Shown here: positions 1 to 8,257 of the stretch, one piece after another
Numbering within the stretch: the stretch's first letter is position 1
How the letters are laid out: each line of letters opens with the position of its first letter
Assembly (NCBI GenBank): GCA_024742705.1
Contig: JANSXZ010000004.1
Location: 62,001-126,000, forward strand
Length of the DNA stretch: 64,000 nucleotides
Origin: Paracoccaceae bacterium
GTDB lineage: Bacteria; Pseudomonadota; Alphaproteobacteria; Rhodobacterales; Rhodobacteraceae
Direction of reading: 5' to 3'
Translations under genes and position numbers: made by a program
The notes under the pieces: generated by a model
The model's input: only the letters and a program-made list of their open reading frames with translations
Told to the model about the DNA's origin: nothing
Databases searched by the model: none

Positions 1-657
1 GCCCGAATTGATCACCCCGCCGCCGGTGTAGAACACCGGTTTGCGTGCCTTTTCGATGGCCGCGGCCAGTTCGGTGATCTCTTCGATGTCGCCCTTCACC
101 TGCGGCTGGTAATGCGACACCGATGGTTTGGGCGATGTATAGGTCGCGGTGGCGAACTGCACATCCTTGGGAATATCCACCAGAACCGGGCCGGGGCGGC
201 CGTGGGTGGCGACATGGAACGCCTCGTGCAGCACGGCGGGCAACTTCTCGGTTTCCTTGACCAGCCAGTTGTGCTTGGTGCAGGGGCGCGTGATACCGAC
301 GGTGTCGGCCTCCTGAAAGGCGTCCGATCCGATCATGAAGGTCGGCACCTGGCCGGTGAGAACGACGATGGGAATGGAATCCATCAAAGCGTCGGTCAGA
401 CCTGTCACAGCGTTGGTGGCACCTGGCCCCGAGGTCACCAGAACGACCCCGGGCTTGCCGGTGGCGCGGGCATAGCCTTCGGCGGCGTGAACCGCGCCCT
501 GTTCGTGACGCACCAGGATGTGGCGGATATCGTTTTGCTGAAACACTTCGTCGTAGATCGGCAGAACCGCACCGCCGGGATAGCCGAATACCGTATCCAC
601 ACCCTGATCCTTCAGGGCCTGAACCACCATTTTCGCGCCGGTCATCTCTCGTTTCAT
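1..657 (-). CDS. ilvB: Acetolactate synthase large subunit (5' part, cut by window start)
   Basis: The first 219 codons are present. The catalytic large subunit of acetohydroxyacid synthase condenses pyruvate with pyruvate or 2-oxobutyrate, the first common step of branched-chain amino acid synthesis. The ThDP-enzyme N-terminal domain is visible: VFGYPGGAVLPIYD near residue 23, the HEQGAVHAAEGYAR stretch carrying the conserved catalytic Glu, and the SGPGATN loop. The start at 657 is chosen because it gives MKREMTGAKM with an upstream GGAG; an ATG three bases further upstream runs into a stop after two codons. An attenuator-type leader lies upstream on the same strand, so expression probably follows branched-chain aminoacyl-tRNA supply. 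The small subunit is not in the window. Confidence 0.95.
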   Translation of the reverse strand, partial: MKREMTGAKMVVQALKDQGVDTVFGYPGGAVLPIYDEVFQQNDIRHILVRHEQGAVHAAEGYARATGKPGVVLVTSGPGATNAVTGLTDALMDSIPIVVLTGQVPTFMIGSDAFQEADTVGITRPCTKHNWLVKETEKLPAVLHEAFHVATHGRPGPVLVDIPKDVQFATATYTSPKPSVSHYQPQVKGDIEEITELAAAIEKARKPVFYTGGGVINSG

Positions 658-695
658 CTCATTGGCTCCAGCTGAGGCATCTTTGTTCCGCACAT

Positions 696-720
696 AAAAA
701 AACCCCCGGTCAGGCGGGGG
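696..720 (-). terminator. Rho-independent terminator of the ilv leader
   Basis: On the minus strand CCCCCG and CGGGGG form a 6-bp GC stem with a 6-base loop, followed by seven consecutive T residues. It lies between the leader peptide stop and the acetolactate synthase start, where an attenuator terminator is expected. Confidence 0.85.
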
Positions 721-762
721 CGCATGGGTACCGTTATGGTCTGCCGTTACCGGCCCATGCGC
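720..762 (-). promoter_or_regulatory. Attenuator hairpin overlapping the leader peptide end
   Basis: A perfect 9-bp inverted repeat (GCGCATGGG at 754-762 in minus sense, CCCATGCGC at 720-728) spans the last leader codons and ends on the first base of the terminator stem. A ribosome that reaches the leader stop would cover the upstream arm. One stalled on the Leu/Val/Ile codons would leave it free. Whether this hairpin acts as pause or anti-terminator structure is inference; it shares only one base with the terminator. Confidence 0.55.
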
Positions 763-794
763 GTTCGTCCTACGATTACGACTAGCGGTGTCAT
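747..794 (-). CDS. Branched-chain attenuation leader peptide, 15 aa
   Basis: The minus strand reads M-T-P-L-V-V-I-V-G-R-T-R-M-G-R-stop, preceded by a strong AAGGAG ribosome-binding site 7 bases upstream. Five consecutive branched-chain codons (CTA GTC GTA ATC GTA) include CTA and GTA, which are poor choices in this GC-rich genome and therefore suited to sensing charged Leu/Val tRNA. A terminator follows and then the acetolactate synthase gene. The arrangement is that of ribosome-mediated ilv attenuators known in other proteobacteria. The peptide itself presumably has no function beyond being translated. Confidence 0.85.
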   Translation of the reverse strand: MTPLVVIVGRTRMGR

Positions 795-818
795 GTCGCT
801 TCTCCTTCGTGTGGCGCG

Positions 819-847
819 ACATTATGAGCGCGGGCAAAGGGCGTCAA
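819..847 (-). promoter_or_regulatory. Sigma-70 promoter for the ilv leader
   Basis: In the minus direction TTGACG (847-842) is separated by exactly 17 bases from TAATGT (824-819), which would start the transcript about 20 bases before the leader peptide start codon. Both hexamers are close to consensus. Confidence 0.75.
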
Positions 848-850
848 CCT

Positions 851-881
851 GCAAAAGCCCCTAAAATCTGTCGCGGGGGGC
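851..881 (-). terminator. Possible terminator after the alcohol dehydrogenase gene
   Basis: GCCCC and GGGGC arms flank an A/T-rich 15-base loop, followed on the minus strand by TTTTGC. The other strand also carries a T-rich run (ATTTTTTCTTTT), so it could act in either direction. The stem is short, hence modest confidence. Confidence 0.4.
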
Positions 882-954
882 ATTTTTTCTTTTCGTTTGT
901 TGCGCAGGCGGCATCCCTGGCGACACAAGCGTTAACTTTTTGAGGCGTGACCTG

Positions 955-2100
955 TCATAAACATGCTTGCAGCAGCTTGCGCAGCCCGGTCTGCGTGAGC
1001 GTCACGGGGTTGCCGCCGCAGCTGGGATCGCGCAGCGCCGAGGCCACCACCGCATCGACGTCGATGTCGCGCACGCCCAGTTCGGTCAGCGATCCGGGGA
1101 TGCCCAGCATGGCGTTCAGACGCGCCACCGCGTCGCAAAAGCCGTCAAAGCCGCCTTCGATGCCCAGATAGGCCGCCGCGCGGGCCAGATCGCCGGCGAT
1201 GGCGTCACGGTTGAAGTGCAGGACCGGCAGCATCACCACCGCGTTGGTGGTGCCATGATGGGTGCCGTGGCGCGCACCGATGGGATGCGAGAGCGCGTGG
1301 ATCGCGCCCAGACCCTTCTGAAACGCGGTGGCGCCCATCGACGCCGCCGCCATCATTTGCGCGCGCGCCTCGATATCGCCGCCATCGCGATACGCGCGCG
1401 GCAGGAACGCATGCACCAGGCGCATCCCTTCGAGGGCGATGCCCTGCGACATCGGATGATAATGCGGCGAACAGAAGGCTTCGAGGCAGTGGGCAAAGGC
1501 ATCCATCCCGGTGCCGGCGGTTATCGCGGGTGGCATGCCACATGTCAGTTCGGGGTCGCAGATCACTTGAACCGGCAACATGCGCGGGTGAAAGATGATC
1601 TTCTTTTCGTGCGTTTCGTCGTTGGTGATGACGCTGGCGCGCCCGACCTCCGAGCCGGTGCCGGCGGTCGTCGGCACGGCGACAACCGGCGCGATGGCCC
1701 CGGCGTCGGCGCGGGTCCACCAATCGTCGATGTCTTCGAAATCCCAGATCGGACGGTTCTGACCGGCCATGAAGGCGGCGGCTTTGCCCAGATCGAGCGC
1801 CGAGCCGCCGCCGAAGGCGACCACGCCGTCATGGCCGCCGGCATGAAACATCGCCACGGCCGCGGCCACGTTGCGATCGGTCGGGTTGGGATCGACCTCG
1901 CCAAACAGCGCGGCGTCCGGGCAGGCCGCGACCAGCGTTTCGAAGGCGCGGGCGGTGATGTGTAGCGGGGCAAGGCCGCGATCGGTGATCATCAGCGGCC
2001 GGCGGATGCCGGCGGCGGCGCAGGCGGTCGCGATTTCGGCGATGCGCCCCGCGCCAAAGCGGATCGTGGTGGGATAGGACCAGTTGGCGGTCAGGGACAT
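955..2100 (-). CDS. Iron-containing alcohol dehydrogenase
   Basis: A 381-residue group III (Fe-type) NAD(P)-dependent alcohol dehydrogenase. The nucleotide-binding GGGS motif is at residues 97-100. The expected metal ligands are D200, H204, H268 and H282, within MDAFAHCLEAF and a HALSHPIGARHG/HHGTTNA region. The length is normal. It lies 98 bases downstream of a glutamine-synthetase-family gene on the same strand, with an intergenic repeat in between. The substrate cannot be read from sequence. With the neighbouring amide ligase and the amine-degradation genes further on, reduction or oxidation of an amine-derived aldehyde/alcohol is a reasonable guess. Confidence 0.9.
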   Translation of the reverse strand: MSLTANWSYPTTIRFGAGRIAEIATACAAAGIRRPLMITDRGLAPLHITARAFETLVAACPDAALFGEVDPNPTDRNVAAAVAMFHAGGHDGVVAFGGGSALDLGKAAAFMAGQNRPIWDFEDIDDWWTRADAGAIAPVVAVPTTAGTGSEVGRASVITNDETHEKKIIFHPRMLPVQVICDPELTCGMPPAITAGTGMDAFAHCLEAFCSPHYHPMSQGIALEGMRLVHAFLPRAYRDGGDIEARAQMMAAASMGATAFQKGLGAIHALSHPIGARHGTHHGTTNAVVMLPVLHFNRDAIAGDLARAAAYLGIEGGFDGFCDAVARLNAMLGIPGSLTELGVRDIDVDAVVASALRDPSCGGNPVTLTQTGLRKLLQACL

Positions 2101-2125
2101 GGATCAACCTCGGTTCTGTTTGGAG

Positions 2126-2195
2126 AGGGCAGGGCGGCGGCGCTGCCCCCGTCGCCGTTTGGCGACTCCCCCGGGATATTTGGGGCGAAAGGAAA
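2126..2195. repeat. Dispersed intergenic repeat, copy a
   Basis: Read on the minus strand it contains CCAAATATCCCGGGGGAG, then a hairpin (GTCGCC/GGCGAC) and GGGGGCAGCGCC. Similar elements occur at 5633, 47835 and 51705, with partial matches at 53803 and 59145. Confidence 0.6.
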
Positions 2196-2198
2196 GGA

Positions 2199-3563
2199 TC
2201 AGACCCGTTCGAAACCGCGCGCGATTTCCCAGTCGGTGACGGCGCGGTCGTATTCCTCCTGTTCCCACTCGGCGGCGCGGGTGTAGTGATCGATGACATC
2301 GTCGCCCATGGCATCGCGCAGCATTCGCGAGTTGCGCAGGCATTCGGTGGCTTCGCGCAGGGTGCCGGGCACTTCGGGGGCGGCGTCGTTGTCGTAGACA
2401 TCGCCGCGCGTGGGCGGCGCGAGCGGCAGGGATTCGGCGATCCCGCGCATCCCGGCGGCCAGCAGCGCGGCCTGGGCCAGGTAGGGGTTGAGATCTGCGC
2501 CGCCGATGCGGCATTCGACCCGGATCGCGCGGCCGTGCGCGCCGCAGAGCCGAAACCCCGCAGTCCGGTTGTCGACCGACCAGACGGTGCGGGTGGGGGC
2601 GAAGGTGCCCTTGACGAAGCGTTTGTAGCTATTGACGTAAGGGGCAAGAAACCAGGTGTAGTCGCGCGCGTAGGCGATCAGCCCGGCCATGTAGTGCCGC
2701 ATCACCTGCGACATTCCCAGCGCGTCTTCGGGATCGTGAAAGACCGATGCGCCATTGGCCCAGAGCGATTGGTGCACATGCGCCGAACTGCCGATGCGGT
2801 CGCGGGACCATTTGGCAAGGAAGGTCGCGCCGTGGCCCTTCTGCCAGGCGATTTCCTTGACCGCGTGGCGGGCGATGGTGTGGTGATCGGCGCAATCCAT
2901 TGCCGGGGCATAGCGGATGTTGAGCTCTTCCTGGCCGGCTTCGGCCTCGCCCTTGGTGTTTTCCACAGGGATACCGGCGCCATGAAGCCCGTTGCGCAGT
3001 GGGCGCATCATGGATTCTTCCTTGGTGGTCTGGAAGATCGCGTAGTCTTCGTTATAGCCGCTGATCGGGACCATGTTGCGGTAGCCGCTCTTGCGCAGGG
3101 TATCGAAGGATTGTTCGAACAGGAAGAATTCGAGTTCGGTCGCCATCATCGCATCCATGCCCAGAGACGACAGCCGTTCGATCTGTCTGCGCAAAACGGT
3201 GCGCGGGCTGTGCGGCACCTCGGCGTGGGTGTCGTGATCGAGCACGTCGCAAAGCACCATCGCCGTCGCCTCGAGCCAGGGCAGGTTCCGCAGGGTGTTC
3301 AGATCGGGGCGCAAGACGTAGTCGCCATAACCCGCCTCCCAGGAGGTTGCCGCATAGCCCGGCGGTGTGGCCATTTCCAGGTCGGTGGCCAGCAGGTAGT
3401 TGCAGCAGTGGGTTTCCGCATGGGCGCTTTCGACAAAATGCGCGGCATGGAAGCGTTTGCCCATCAGCCGGCCCTGCATGTCCACGGCACAGACCAGAAC
3501 GGTGTCTATGGTGCCATTCGCGACCTGGAATTTCAGGGTGTCGAAGCTGAGGTTGCCGGGCAT
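2199..3563 (-). CDS. Glutamine synthetase family protein (gamma-glutamyl-amide ligase type)
   Basis: A 454-residue ATP-dependent ligase of the glutamine synthetase fold. Metal/ATP-site stretches are visible: ATELEFFLF, GEAEAGQEELN, the SSAHVHQSLW histidine motif, and IGGADLNPYLAQAALLAAG near the C terminus. The start at 3563 (MPGNLSFDTL) is preferred over an upstream in-frame ATG because GAAGGAC sits just before it and the extension looks untranslated. Family members include true GlnA and enzymes such as PuuA that gamma-glutamylate putrescine or other amines. The GlnA adenylylation-site region is not recognisable, so an amine-specific ligase is more likely than housekeeping GlnA. The exact substrate is unknown. 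Confidence 0.85.
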   Translation of the reverse strand: MPGNLSFDTLKFQVANGTIDTVLVCAVDMQGRLMGKRFHAAHFVESAHAETHCCNYLLATDLEMATPPGYAATSWEAGYGDYVLRPDLNTLRNLPWLEATAMVLCDVLDHDTHAEVPHSPRTVLRRQIERLSSLGMDAMMATELEFFLFEQSFDTLRKSGYRNMVPISGYNEDYAIFQTTKEESMMRPLRNGLHGAGIPVENTKGEAEAGQEELNIRYAPAMDCADHHTIARHAVKEIAWQKGHGATFLAKWSRDRIGSSAHVHQSLWANGASVFHDPEDALGMSQVMRHYMAGLIAYARDYTWFLAPYVNSYKRFVKGTFAPTRTVWSVDNRTAGFRLCGAHGRAIRVECRIGGADLNPYLAQAALLAAGMRGIAESLPLAPPTRGDVYDNDAAPEVPGTLREATECLRNSRMLRDAMGDDVIDHYTRAAEWEQEEYDRAVTDWEIARGFERV

Positions 3564-3720
3564 GGGATGTCCTTCGTGGGTGCGGTCCAGGGTGCGGTGA
3601 GGGGCGGGCCCTCCGATGCGCTCCGTTGTGCCCCGGCGCGTGGCGCGGGGCAAGGTCCGGCGGACCGATCAGCCCGCCGGACCCATGCCAGCCCGGACAT
3701 TGCCGCCACGATTGCCGCGC

Positions 3721-5577
3721 TCAGAGGCGTTCGGCGGCCTCGAGCTTTTCCAGCGCGGCCATCCACAAGCCTTCGGCGCGTTCCAGCGCCTGCATGACTT
3801 CGGCGTATTTGCGTTGCCACACATCCAGTTCGCCGCGCTGGGTGTCTTCGTAAAGCTCGGGATCGGCCAGTTTGCGCGCCAGCTTGTCGCGCATGTCGTT
3901 CAGCTTCTCGATGCGCTGTTCGCCCTTGCGCGCTTCCGCCCGCAGCGCCATCAACGTCTCGCGCGACGGGCGGGCCGGTTTCTGCGTCGTCGGTGCCGGG
4001 GCCTGCCGGGCCGGCGTATCGCGCGACAACAGCATCTTGCGATAGGTTTCCAGATCGTCGTCATAGGGTTTGACGGTGCCATCCGACACCAGCCACAGCC
4101 GGTCGGCGACCAGGCTGAGCAGGTGCATGTCGTGGCTGACAAGGATCACCGCGCCCGAATAATCGGTCAGTGCCTCGACCAGCGCCTCGCGCGATTCGAT
4201 ATCCAGATGGTTCGTGGGTTCGTCCAGGATCAGCAGGTGCGGCGCATCCAGCGTGGCCAGCAACAACGACAGCCGTGCCTTTTGCCCGCCCGACAGCTGC
4301 CCCACAAGGGTATCGGCCTGCGCCGCCGTCAACCCGAACCCCGCCAGCCGCGCCCGCAGCCGGGCCGGCGTTTCGCCGGGGCGCAGGCGGCGCAGATGAT
4401 CCAGGGGTGTTTCGTCCACGTCGAGCTCATCGACCTGATGCTGGGCGAAATACCCGATCCGCAACTTGTTGGCCCGCACCATCTTGCCGTCCTGCCGCTG
4501 CAGCCTGTCCGACAGCAACTTCGACAGGGTCGATTTGCCCTGGCCATTGCGCCCCAGCAGGGCGATGCGGTCGTCCTGGTCGATCCGCAGGTTCAGGCGG
4601 CTGAGAACGGTCGTCTCGCCATATCCGACCTTGCCGCCTTCCATGGTGATGATCGGCGGGCTCAGCTCTTCGGGTTCGGGAAACGAAAACGCCCGCAAAG
4701 CGGCCTCCTGCGGCGAGGAAACCGGCTGCATCCGCGCCAGCGCCTTCAGACGAGACTGGGCCTGGCGCGCCTTGTCCGCCTTGTATCGGAACCGGTCCAC
4801 ATAGGATTGCAGATGCGCGCGCCGCGCTTCCTGCTTCTTGGCCATCGCGTCGGCCTGGGCCAGTTTCTCGGCGCGCTGGCGGGCAAACTGGTCATAAGGC
4901 CCCTGGTAGAACGTCAGCTTGCGATCCTCGAGATGCAGGATTGCGCCGACCGCCCGGTTCAGCAACCCTCGGTCGTGGCTGATGATCAGCACCGTATGCG
5001 GATAGCGCGCAAGATAGCTCTCCAGCCAGACTGCGCCCTCGAGGTCCAGATAGTTCGTCGGCTCGTCCAGCAAAAGCAGATCGGGCTGCGCGAAAAGCAC
5101 CGCGGCCAGCGCGACCCGCATCCCCCAGCCGCCCGAAAACTCGGCGCAGGTCTTCTGGTGCGCCGCGTCGTCAAACCCCAGGCCCTTCAGGATCGAAGCG
5201 GCCCGCGCCTCCGCCGACCACGCGTCGATATCGCTCAGACGGGTCTGGATTTCCGCAATCCGCGCGCCGTCTGTCGCAACGCCGGCTTCCGCCAACAGCG
5301 ACGCCCGCTCGGTATCGGCGGCCAGAACCGTGTCCAGCAACGTGTCGTCGCTGGCCGGAACCTCCTGCGCCACACCGCCGATCCGCGCCCGGCTGGGCAG
5401 CGAAACAGATCCGCCCTCCAGAACCAGTTCGCCGCGGATCAGCTTGAACAACGTGGTCTTGCCGGTGCCGTTGCGCCCGACCAGCCCCACCTTGTGACCG
5501 TCGGGAATGCTGGCGCTCGCGCCCTCGAACAGAGGGCGGCCCGCGACCGAATAGGTTATATCGTCTATCCTCAGCAT
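3721..5577 (-). CDS. ABC-F family ATPase, YheS-like
   Basis: A 618-residue protein with two ABC ATPase domains and no membrane segments. Walker A motifs are GRNGTGKTT near residue 36 and GRNGQGKST in the second half. Signature sequences are [11 protein letters not shown] and [11 protein letters not shown], and both Walker B regions read [23 protein letters not shown] charged linker separates the domains and a Lys/Glu-rich coiled-coil forms the tail ([10 protein letters not shown] region), which resembles E. coli YheS. ABC-F proteins act on ribosomes, typically at the E site. The start at 5577 is MLRIDDITY; an ATG 17 codons upstream adds a sequence unlike the family. It is divergent from ndk. 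Confidence 0.9.
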   Translation of the reverse strand: MLRIDDITYSVAGRPLFEGASASIPDGHKVGLVGRNGTGKTTLFKLIRGELVLEGGSVSLPSRARIGGVAQEVPASDDTLLDTVLAADTERASLLAEAGVATDGARIAEIQTRLSDIDAWSAEARAASILKGLGFDDAAHQKTCAEFSGGWGMRVALAAVLFAQPDLLLLDEPTNYLDLEGAVWLESYLARYPHTVLIISHDRGLLNRAVGAILHLEDRKLTFYQGPYDQFARQRAEKLAQADAMAKKQEARRAHLQSYVDRFRYKADKARQAQSRLKALARMQPVSSPQEAALRAFSFPEPEELSPPIITMEGGKVGYGETTVLSRLNLRIDQDDRIALLGRNGQGKSTLSKLLSDRLQRQDGKMVRANKLRIGYFAQHQVDELDVDETPLDHLRRLRPGETPARLRARLAGFGLTAAQADTLVGQLSGGQKARLSLLLATLDAPHLLILDEPTNHLDIESREALVEALTDYSGAVILVSHDMHLLSLVADRLWLVSDGTVKPYDDDLETYRKMLLSRDTPARQAPAPTTQKPARPSRETLMALRAEARKGEQRIEKLNDMRDKLARKLADPELYEDTQRGELDVWQRKYAEVMQALERAEGLWMAALEKLEAAERL

Positions 5578-5632
5578 GTCGGCGGTGTGACCGCAACCGC
5601 GCCCGCTGTCAATCGCACGCCCCTTCATTGTT

Positions 5633-5690
5633 CACCAAATACTCCGGGGGAGCGGCCCGTTCGGGCCGCGGGGGCAGCGCCCCCCCGCGC
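5633..5690. repeat. Dispersed intergenic repeat, copy b
   Basis: Plus strand: CCAAATACTCCGGGGGAG, then a perfect GCGGCCC/GGGCCGC hairpin, then GGGGGCAGCGCCCCC. It lies between the divergent ABC-F and ndk genes and is the same family as the element at 2126. Confidence 0.6.
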
Positions 5691-5801
5691 GGCTGCCGCC
5701 GGGGCGGGCCATTGCCTCTTTTCATGCGCTCCGGCGCGTGTTACGCGGCGCGCAATCACCCGCATGGGGCCGCGACCGGCCCCCCAAAAAGGAGAGCCCG
5801 C

Positions 5802-6224
5802 ATGGCACTGGAACGCACATTCTCGATCATCAAGCCCGATGCAACCCGCCGCAACCTGACCGGCAAGATCAACGCCAAGTTCGAAGAGGCGGGTCTGCGC
5901 ATCATCGCCCAGAAACGCATCCAGATGACCAAGGCACAGGCCGGCACCTTCTATGCCGTGCACGCCGAACGTCCCTTCTATGACGAACTGTGCACCTTCA
6001 TGTCGTCCGCGCCGGTTGTCGTGCAGGTGCTCGAAGGCGAAGGCGCGATCGCGAAAAACCGCGAAATCATGGGCGCGACCAACCCCGCGGACGCGGCACC
6101 CGGCACGATCCGTGCGGAATTCGCCGAAAGCGTCGGCGAAAACTCGGTCCACGGTTCGGACGCTCCGGAAACCGCCGCCGAAGAGATCGCCTATTTCTTC
6201 GCGGGTCTCGAACTGGTCGGCTGA
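5802..6224 (+). CDS. ndk: Nucleoside diphosphate kinase
   Basis: The 140-residue standard-length enzyme moves the gamma phosphate between NTPs and NDPs through a phosphohistidine. It begins [14 protein letters not shown]. The family active-site segment, normally NxxHGSD, reads [12 protein letters not shown], with the catalytic His in VHGSD. AAAAAGGAGAG lies ideally before the ATG. A GGGGCCG/CGGCCCC hairpin sits just upstream of the ribosome-binding site, and a terminator follows at 6266. Probably monocistronic. Confidence 0.98.
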   Translation: MALERTFSIIKPDATRRNLTGKINAKFEEAGLRIIAQKRIQMTKAQAGTFYAVHAERPFYDELCTFMSSAPVVVQVLEGEGAIAKNREIMGATNPADAAPGTIRAEFAESVGENSVHGSDAPETAAEEIAYFFAGLELVG

Positions 6225-6265
6225 CGCCGCCTTCGGCGCGCATCGGTCCGCGCCGCGCACCATCG

Positions 6266-6294
6266 CGCCGTCCGTGAACTTCGGGCGGCGTTTT
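6266..6294 (+). terminator. Terminator after ndk
   Basis: CGCCGTCCG and CGGGCGGCG form a 9-bp stem (one G-U pair) around a 7-base loop, followed directly by TTTT. Confidence 0.75.
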
Positions 6295-6317
6295 CGCTCA
6301 GGGCCGGAGGATGGCGA

Positions 6318-7139
6318 ATGAAAAACTGGAAAACCCTCGCGGAAACCGAAGTCTTCGCCGCCCCGCCCTATGTGCGCGTCGTGCGCCAGCAGGTCGCCTT
6401 GCCCGATGGCGCGGTGATCGACGATTTCTACCAGGTCCGGTTGCGCACCTATGCCATCGTGGTGCCTGTCACGCCTGAAGGCGGCGTGGTGATGATCGAG
6501 CAATACAAGCACGGGCCCGGGCGCGTCGGCCTCAGCTTTCCGGCCGGCTTTGTCGAACCGGGCGAGGATCCGGCCAATGCGGCGCCGCGCGAACTGCTTG
6601 AGGAAACCGGATACGGCGCGGGCACGCTGATCCGTCTGGGCCGGCATGTCGACAATGGCAACCAGCGCGGCTGCGAGGGCCATCAGTTCCTGGCGACGGG
6701 CTGCAACTGGCAACAGCCTGCGGCATCGGGCGATCTGGAACAGATGAACACGCGGGTACTGACGGTGCCCGAAGTCGACAGGGCGCTGGCCGACGGGCTG
6801 TTCGGCGTCTCGCATGATGTGGCGGCCTGGGGGCTGGCGCGCATCCTGCATCCCAAGGCCTTTGGCGGACCGGTCAGACCGGTCCCGCCCGGTCCGGTCC
6901 CGCGCGCAAACCTGAAACCCGCCCGGCGCCATTCGCGGTGCCGCTTGCGCCTTGCGGGCTATGCCCGGCGGCTGGACAGGGGGCGCACGCCGATCGCGTC
7001 CAGTTCCGCTTCGATCGCGCTCAGCGGGGCCGACGTGCGCGCCGCCTTGATCGCATCGAAACGGGCGCGCAACGCGATCTTCTCCTCGCCCTTGCAATCG
7101 TTCCACGGGCGGCCCTGCAAGGCCATGACCAGTACATAG
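6318..7139 (+). CDS. Nudix hydrolase, ADP-ribose pyrophosphatase type, with extended tail
   Basis: A 273-residue ORF preceded by GGAGGATGGCGA. The canonical Nudix box (G-x5-E-x7-REUxEExGU) is present as GFVEPGEDPANAAPRELLEE followed by TGY, with the LSFPAGFVE approach typical of ADP-sugar pyrophosphatases. These enzymes hydrolyse nucleoside diphosphates linked to another moiety. The fold should end near residue 195. The remaining ~75 residues are Arg-rich, low-complexity and lie antisense to the TfoX-domain gene, overlapping it by 181 bases. This suggests loss of an earlier stop and read-through into the convergent gene, or simple tolerance of an unstructured tail. Confidence 0.88.
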   Translation: MKNWKTLAETEVFAAPPYVRVVRQQVALPDGAVIDDFYQVRLRTYAIVVPVTPEGGVVMIEQYKHGPGRVGLSFPAGFVEPGEDPANAAPRELLEETGYGAGTLIRLGRHVDNGNQRGCEGHQFLATGCNWQQPAASGDLEQMNTRVLTVPEVDRALADGLFGVSHDVAAWGLARILHPKAFGGPVRPVPPGPVPRANLKPARRHSRCRLRLAGYARRLDRGRTPIASSSASIALSGADVRAALIASKRARNAIFSSPLQSFHGRPCKAMTST

Positions 7140-7300
7140 TAGCTGATGAAATGCGGGCGGGTTCCGCAATCCAGTACCCGCGCATAGGCTTCATCGGCGC
7201 CGATCTCGCGCAGCGCGCCGGCGCTGGTGATCCCGGCACGCGTCAGCGTTGCGGCAAAGGCCGGCCCGATGTTGCGCATGCTTGTCAGATCGTCGGACAT
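6959..7300 (-). CDS. TfoX C-terminal-domain protein
   Basis: A 113-residue protein matching the TfoX_C fold: RNIGPAFAATLTRAGITSAG at the start (helix-hairpin-helix-like), then TRPHFISYYVLVMALQGRPW. The TfoX N-terminal domain is absent, so this is a stand-alone C-terminal domain, common in Rhodobacterales. In gammaproteobacteria TfoX regulates competence; a role here cannot be assumed. The start MSDDLTSM gives normal length. The 3' half is overlapped antisense by the Nudix gene tail. Confidence 0.85.
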   Translation of the reverse strand: MSDDLTSMRNIGPAFAATLTRAGITSAGALREIGADEAYARVLDCGTRPHFISYYVLVMALQGRPWNDCKGEEKIALRARFDAIKAARTSAPLSAIEAELDAIGVRPLSSRRA

Positions 7301-7422
7301 GGGCGCAACCCTATGGCGTCACCGCACCGCGCGCAACAGCCGCGCAACGGCCACGCGGAAGCGCGGCTTGCCTCGGGCGTGGCCTTGGGCGTAATCTGCG
7401 GCGTGGCATACCGGGGGGCACC

Positions 7423-8229
7423 ATGTTTCGGCAGATCTTCTACAAACGGCGAAAATTCTACGACGACGATTTCGACTGGGACAACTACACCCGCGATTCC
7501 TATCACCGCCGTCTCAAGGGCGATGTCGAGAGGCACTACCGCGCGGTTTCGCGGGCAGGCGATCTGAATTTCGATGCCGCGACCGGGGCGGTCGTTTCCA
7601 ATGGCGCGGCGATCCATCCCAACCAGGGGCTGATCCTGGAAGCGATCGGTCAGCTGCGCCCGGAATCGGTGCACGAAGTCGGATGCGGCGGCGGCGATCA
7701 CCTGGCCAGCGGCATGGCGCTGTTCGGGCAGGTGAATTTCACCGGGGGTGACCGTGGCCGCGATCAACTGGCGCTGGCCGTGCAGCGGCATCCGCAACTG
7801 GCCGGGCGCGTGGCGCTTCAGGATGTGACAATGCCATTCTCGCACCGCTGGCCTGCGGCCGACCTTGTCTATACCCAGGCCGTGATCATGCACATCCACA
7901 CCGCCGTCAGCCATTTTGTCGCCCTGACAAACATGGTGCGAATGGCGCGCAAACAGGTGTTGCTGGTGGAAAACCCACAGTGCCACAATCTGGTGCGCGA
8001 TGTGACCGGTCTGGCCTATGGCGGCCATTTCGACTGGTCCGATCTCTATATGTACCGGTTCGAAGGCACCGCAGGCGCGCGGGCGATGCTGTTGTCGAAG
8101 ACACCTCTGGATTATCCCGCCCTGCGCGACGACACCGAGTTGCGCCGCGACATCAAGCCGTCGCCGCGCCGTCTCAGCCGCGCCGACGACGACAGCGCGC
8201 GCGCCCTTTTCGGATTTGACCGCGCCTGA
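7423..8229 (+). CDS. Class I SAM-dependent methyltransferase-like protein
   Basis: A 268-residue protein. The glycine-rich VHEVGCGGGDHL segment near residue 85 is SAM-binding motif I. GGDRG follows where motif II is expected, and ADLVYTQAVIMHIH resembles the post-motif acidic region. The N terminus is charged and aromatic (YKRRKFYDDDFDW) and not recognised as a known domain. The ATG at 7423 follows a GGGGGG tract rather than a typical ribosome-binding site. The gene stands 28 bases before a ChrR-type cupin gene on the same strand and may be cotranscribed. Substrate unknown. Confidence 0.75.
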   Translation: MFRQIFYKRRKFYDDDFDWDNYTRDSYHRRLKGDVERHYRAVSRAGDLNFDAATGAVVSNGAAIHPNQGLILEAIGQLRPESVHEVGCGGGDHLASGMALFGQVNFTGGDRGRDQLALAVQRHPQLAGRVALQDVTMPFSHRWPAADLVYTQAVIMHIHTAVSHFVALTNMVRMARKQVLLVENPQCHNLVRDVTGLAYGGHFDWSDLYMYRFEGTAGARAMLLSKTPLDYPALRDDTELRRDIKPSPRRLSRADDDSARALFGFDRA

Positions 8230-8257
8230 AACCGCTTGCCCGCCGGAGAGGACCGAA

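Noticed and set aside
3616-5859. A 747-codon plus-strand frame over the ABC-F gene
   Set aside because: The minus strand carries a full ABC-F ATPase with all motifs; the plus frame is an Arg/Gln-rich shadow.
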